A DNA stretch of 6,363 bases. It comes from Euryarchaeota archaeon UBA623 (GTDB lineage Archaea; Thermoplasmatota; Poseidoniia; Poseidoniales; Thalassarchaeaceae). The translations under genes and the position numbers were made by a program. The notes below the pieces were generated by a model. The model did no database searches, was not told where the DNA came from, and worked only from the letters and a program-made list of their open reading frames with translations. Numbering within the stretch: the stretch's first letter is position 1; each line of letters opens with the position of its first letter. The stretch is from the NCBI GenBank assembly GCA_002505325.1, contig DAUV01000126.1:1-6363 (forward strand). The letters are read 5' to 3'. Shown in pieces: positions 5,244-6,363 of this stretch.

Positions 5244-6362
5244 CTACTGAGAGCCGGTGAGTCGGTCCATCGCTGATAGTAGCTCTGGTTTTTGCGAGAA
5301 ATGCTGTGAAACCGGGGCTAGAACTTCAGACAGACCGTCTGCTACGGCCATCTTGGCGTCAAGCGGGTGTACAGATCCATCTGAGATGGCTTCGATGAAA
5401 CTCTGCAGATTATCCCAATTCGAGGGTTCTCCAAACTTGGGGTCTGGTGTCACTGCGATGGAGTCGAGTTTTGGCAGCACGATGTATTGAGCAATCTCAA
5501 AAACCGGAGAGACGGGGTTGCCAATCTCAAGGAATGCTTTCCTCATCTTGGTCCTGACTGAGTCAGGGTCGTCATCGAGCAGAATTGCGTTGCCCGGGTC
5601 AGACTTGGACATCTTGTGATCGAACGAGTCCATCCTCCCCTCTGGTCCCTTCAGGCCCGACAACATAGGAGTGTGGATGCACGTGGCCTTGGTCCAATCG
5701 TACTTATCGGCAACCTCACGCATGTACATGTGCGCCTTGCGCTGATCCATGCCTCCGAAAGCAATGTCAATCTCCAACTCGAAAATGTCCGCAGCCTGTA
5801 GGGCTGGGTAGTAGAACGCGGCTAGGTCGTGATCAGAGGAATCCTCGTCGCGACCCATGATACTGAATGTCCTGCGCACCCTAGACAGACTCATGTTCTT
5901 CGAGCATCTGAGCACCCTCTCCCAGTACTTACCTGAGTCCATCAGCTGTGATGCGCTCAGGAATCTGAGCTGGCCTGCCCCCTCGCCCTCTGGAGGATTT
6001 TCCAGCAGCGCCCTGAAGACCTCAATCATGTACTCACCGGCAAGTGTGATTTTGTCCATATCGCGATTGAACTTGTCATTCACCCAAGCGTGCCAGTCGG
6101 CGAGTAGGATGATTACATTCACACCTTCATCGAGCATGTTGCGTATGGTATCGGCAAGCAGTATCCAGCCCAAATGTGCCTTGCCACTAGGCTCGAGTCC
6201 GATATATGCGACCAGTTGGTCGTCTCCAGAGTGCGTCGGCCCTCCAGAAACAACAGAGGCGACGTGCCCCACGCCGACGACTTCAACGCAACCAGTGAAC
6301 ATACGGGAGACGCGTGAGCGCCCCTCCTCATCTAGCGACGAGAGGGGGTCATTGTCGTTCAT
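5244..6362 (-). CDS. tyrS: Tyrosyl-tRNA synthetase, archaeal/eukaryotic type
   Basis: This charges tRNA-Tyr with tyrosine using ATP; it is a class Ic cytosolic enzyme, probably a dimer. The ATP site has the HIGH-type motif at 58-66 (EPSGKAHLGW) and an intact KMSKS at 250-254. Tyrosine-pocket residues of the Methanocaldococcus jannaschii enzyme can all be placed: Y53 in AYIG (Y32), Y185, Q189 and D192 in YYPALQAADI (Y151, Q155, D158), and Q207 in GGMDQRK (Q173). D335 in VHPLDAK corresponds to D286, which contacts anticodon base G34. There is no bacterial S4-like C-terminal domain, which marks the archaeal/eukaryotic type. At 372 residues it is longer than the roughly 306-residue M. jannaschii protein, partly through about 20 extra residues before AYIG and a short C-terminal tail. 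The start is the first ATG in the window, one base from its edge; an upstream start cannot be excluded. The HMG-CoA synthase gene follows on the same strand after 85 nt. Confidence 0.95.
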   Translation of the reverse strand: MNDNDPLSSLDEEGRSRVSRMFTGCVEVVGVGHVASVVSGGPTHSGDDQLVAYIGLEPSGKAHLGWILLADTIRNMLDEGVNVIILLADWHAWVNDKFNRDMDKITLAGEYMIEVFRALLENPPEGEGAGQLRFLSASQLMDSGKYWERVLRCSKNMSLSRVRRTFSIMGRDEDSSDHDLAAFYYPALQAADIFELEIDIAFGGMDQRKAHMYMREVADKYDWTKATCIHTPMLSGLKGPEGRMDSFDHKMSKSDPGNAILLDDDPDSVRTKMRKAFLEIGNPVSPVFEIAQYIVLPKLDSIAVTPDPKFGEPSNWDNLQSFIEAISDGSVHPLDAKMAVADGLSEVLAPVSQHFSQKPELLSAMDRLTGSQ

Positions 6363-6363
6363 G

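Noticed and set aside
1..6363. CRISPR arrays, transposons, toxin-antitoxin or other defence genes, tRNA and rRNA genes
   Set aside because: I saw no regularly spaced repeats, transposase motifs, terminal inverted repeats, small toxin-like pairs or clover-leaf elements; both spacers are under 120 nt and the rest is coding.

Overview
This compact, gene-dense window (about 50% G+C by eye) looks like a chromosomal piece of a mesophilic archaeon. The strongest pointer is the tyrosyl-tRNA synthetase at the right edge. It is of the short archaeal/eukaryotic type, and every tyrosine-pocket residue known from the Methanocaldococcus enzyme can be placed. The other genes look bacterial or eukaryotic: an acyl-CoA dehydrogenase, a SufS-fold PLP enzyme, an MvaS-type HMG-CoA synthase and a class-II-like tRNA nucleotidyltransferase tail. 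That mixture is what I would expect from planktonic Thermoplasmatota (Marine Group II/III, Poseidoniia), but this assignment is an inference and rests on no marker gene.

Layout, left to right. (1) Bases 2-556, plus strand: the C-terminal 184 residues of a probable CCA-adding enzyme/poly(A) polymerase; its start lies outside the window. (2) Bases 553-1056, minus: a glycine-cleavage H-protein-like protein with no lipoyl lysine and an acidic insert. Its stop codon overlaps that of gene 1 tail to tail. (3) Bases 1057-1169: a 113-nt divergent spacer. (4) Bases 1170-2351, plus: an acyl-CoA dehydrogenase with an intact catalytic glutamate. (5) Bases 2353-3606, plus: a class V aminotransferase-fold enzyme, one base downstream of gene 4 and probably translationally coupled through a hairpin that covers its Shine-Dalgarno sequence. 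(6) Bases 3608-5158, minus: a 516-residue HMG-CoA synthase, separated from the convergent gene 5 by one base. (7) Bases 5159-5243: an 85-nt spacer with a 14-nt perfect palindrome, a short T-run and an AT-rich box. (8) Bases 5244-6362, minus: tyrosyl-tRNA synthetase.

Functionally this is a set of small transcription units rather than one pathway. The two tRNA-related genes at the edges are information processing. The dehydrogenase and PLP enzyme form an apparent two-gene operon, perhaps for amino- or acyl-CoA catabolism. HMG-CoA synthase would supply the mevalonate route to isoprenoid lipids. I see no mobile element, CRISPR array, tRNA, rRNA or defence system. The most unusual items are the lysine-less H-like protein, the hairpin at the junction of genes 4 and 5, and the extra segment in HMG-CoA synthase.
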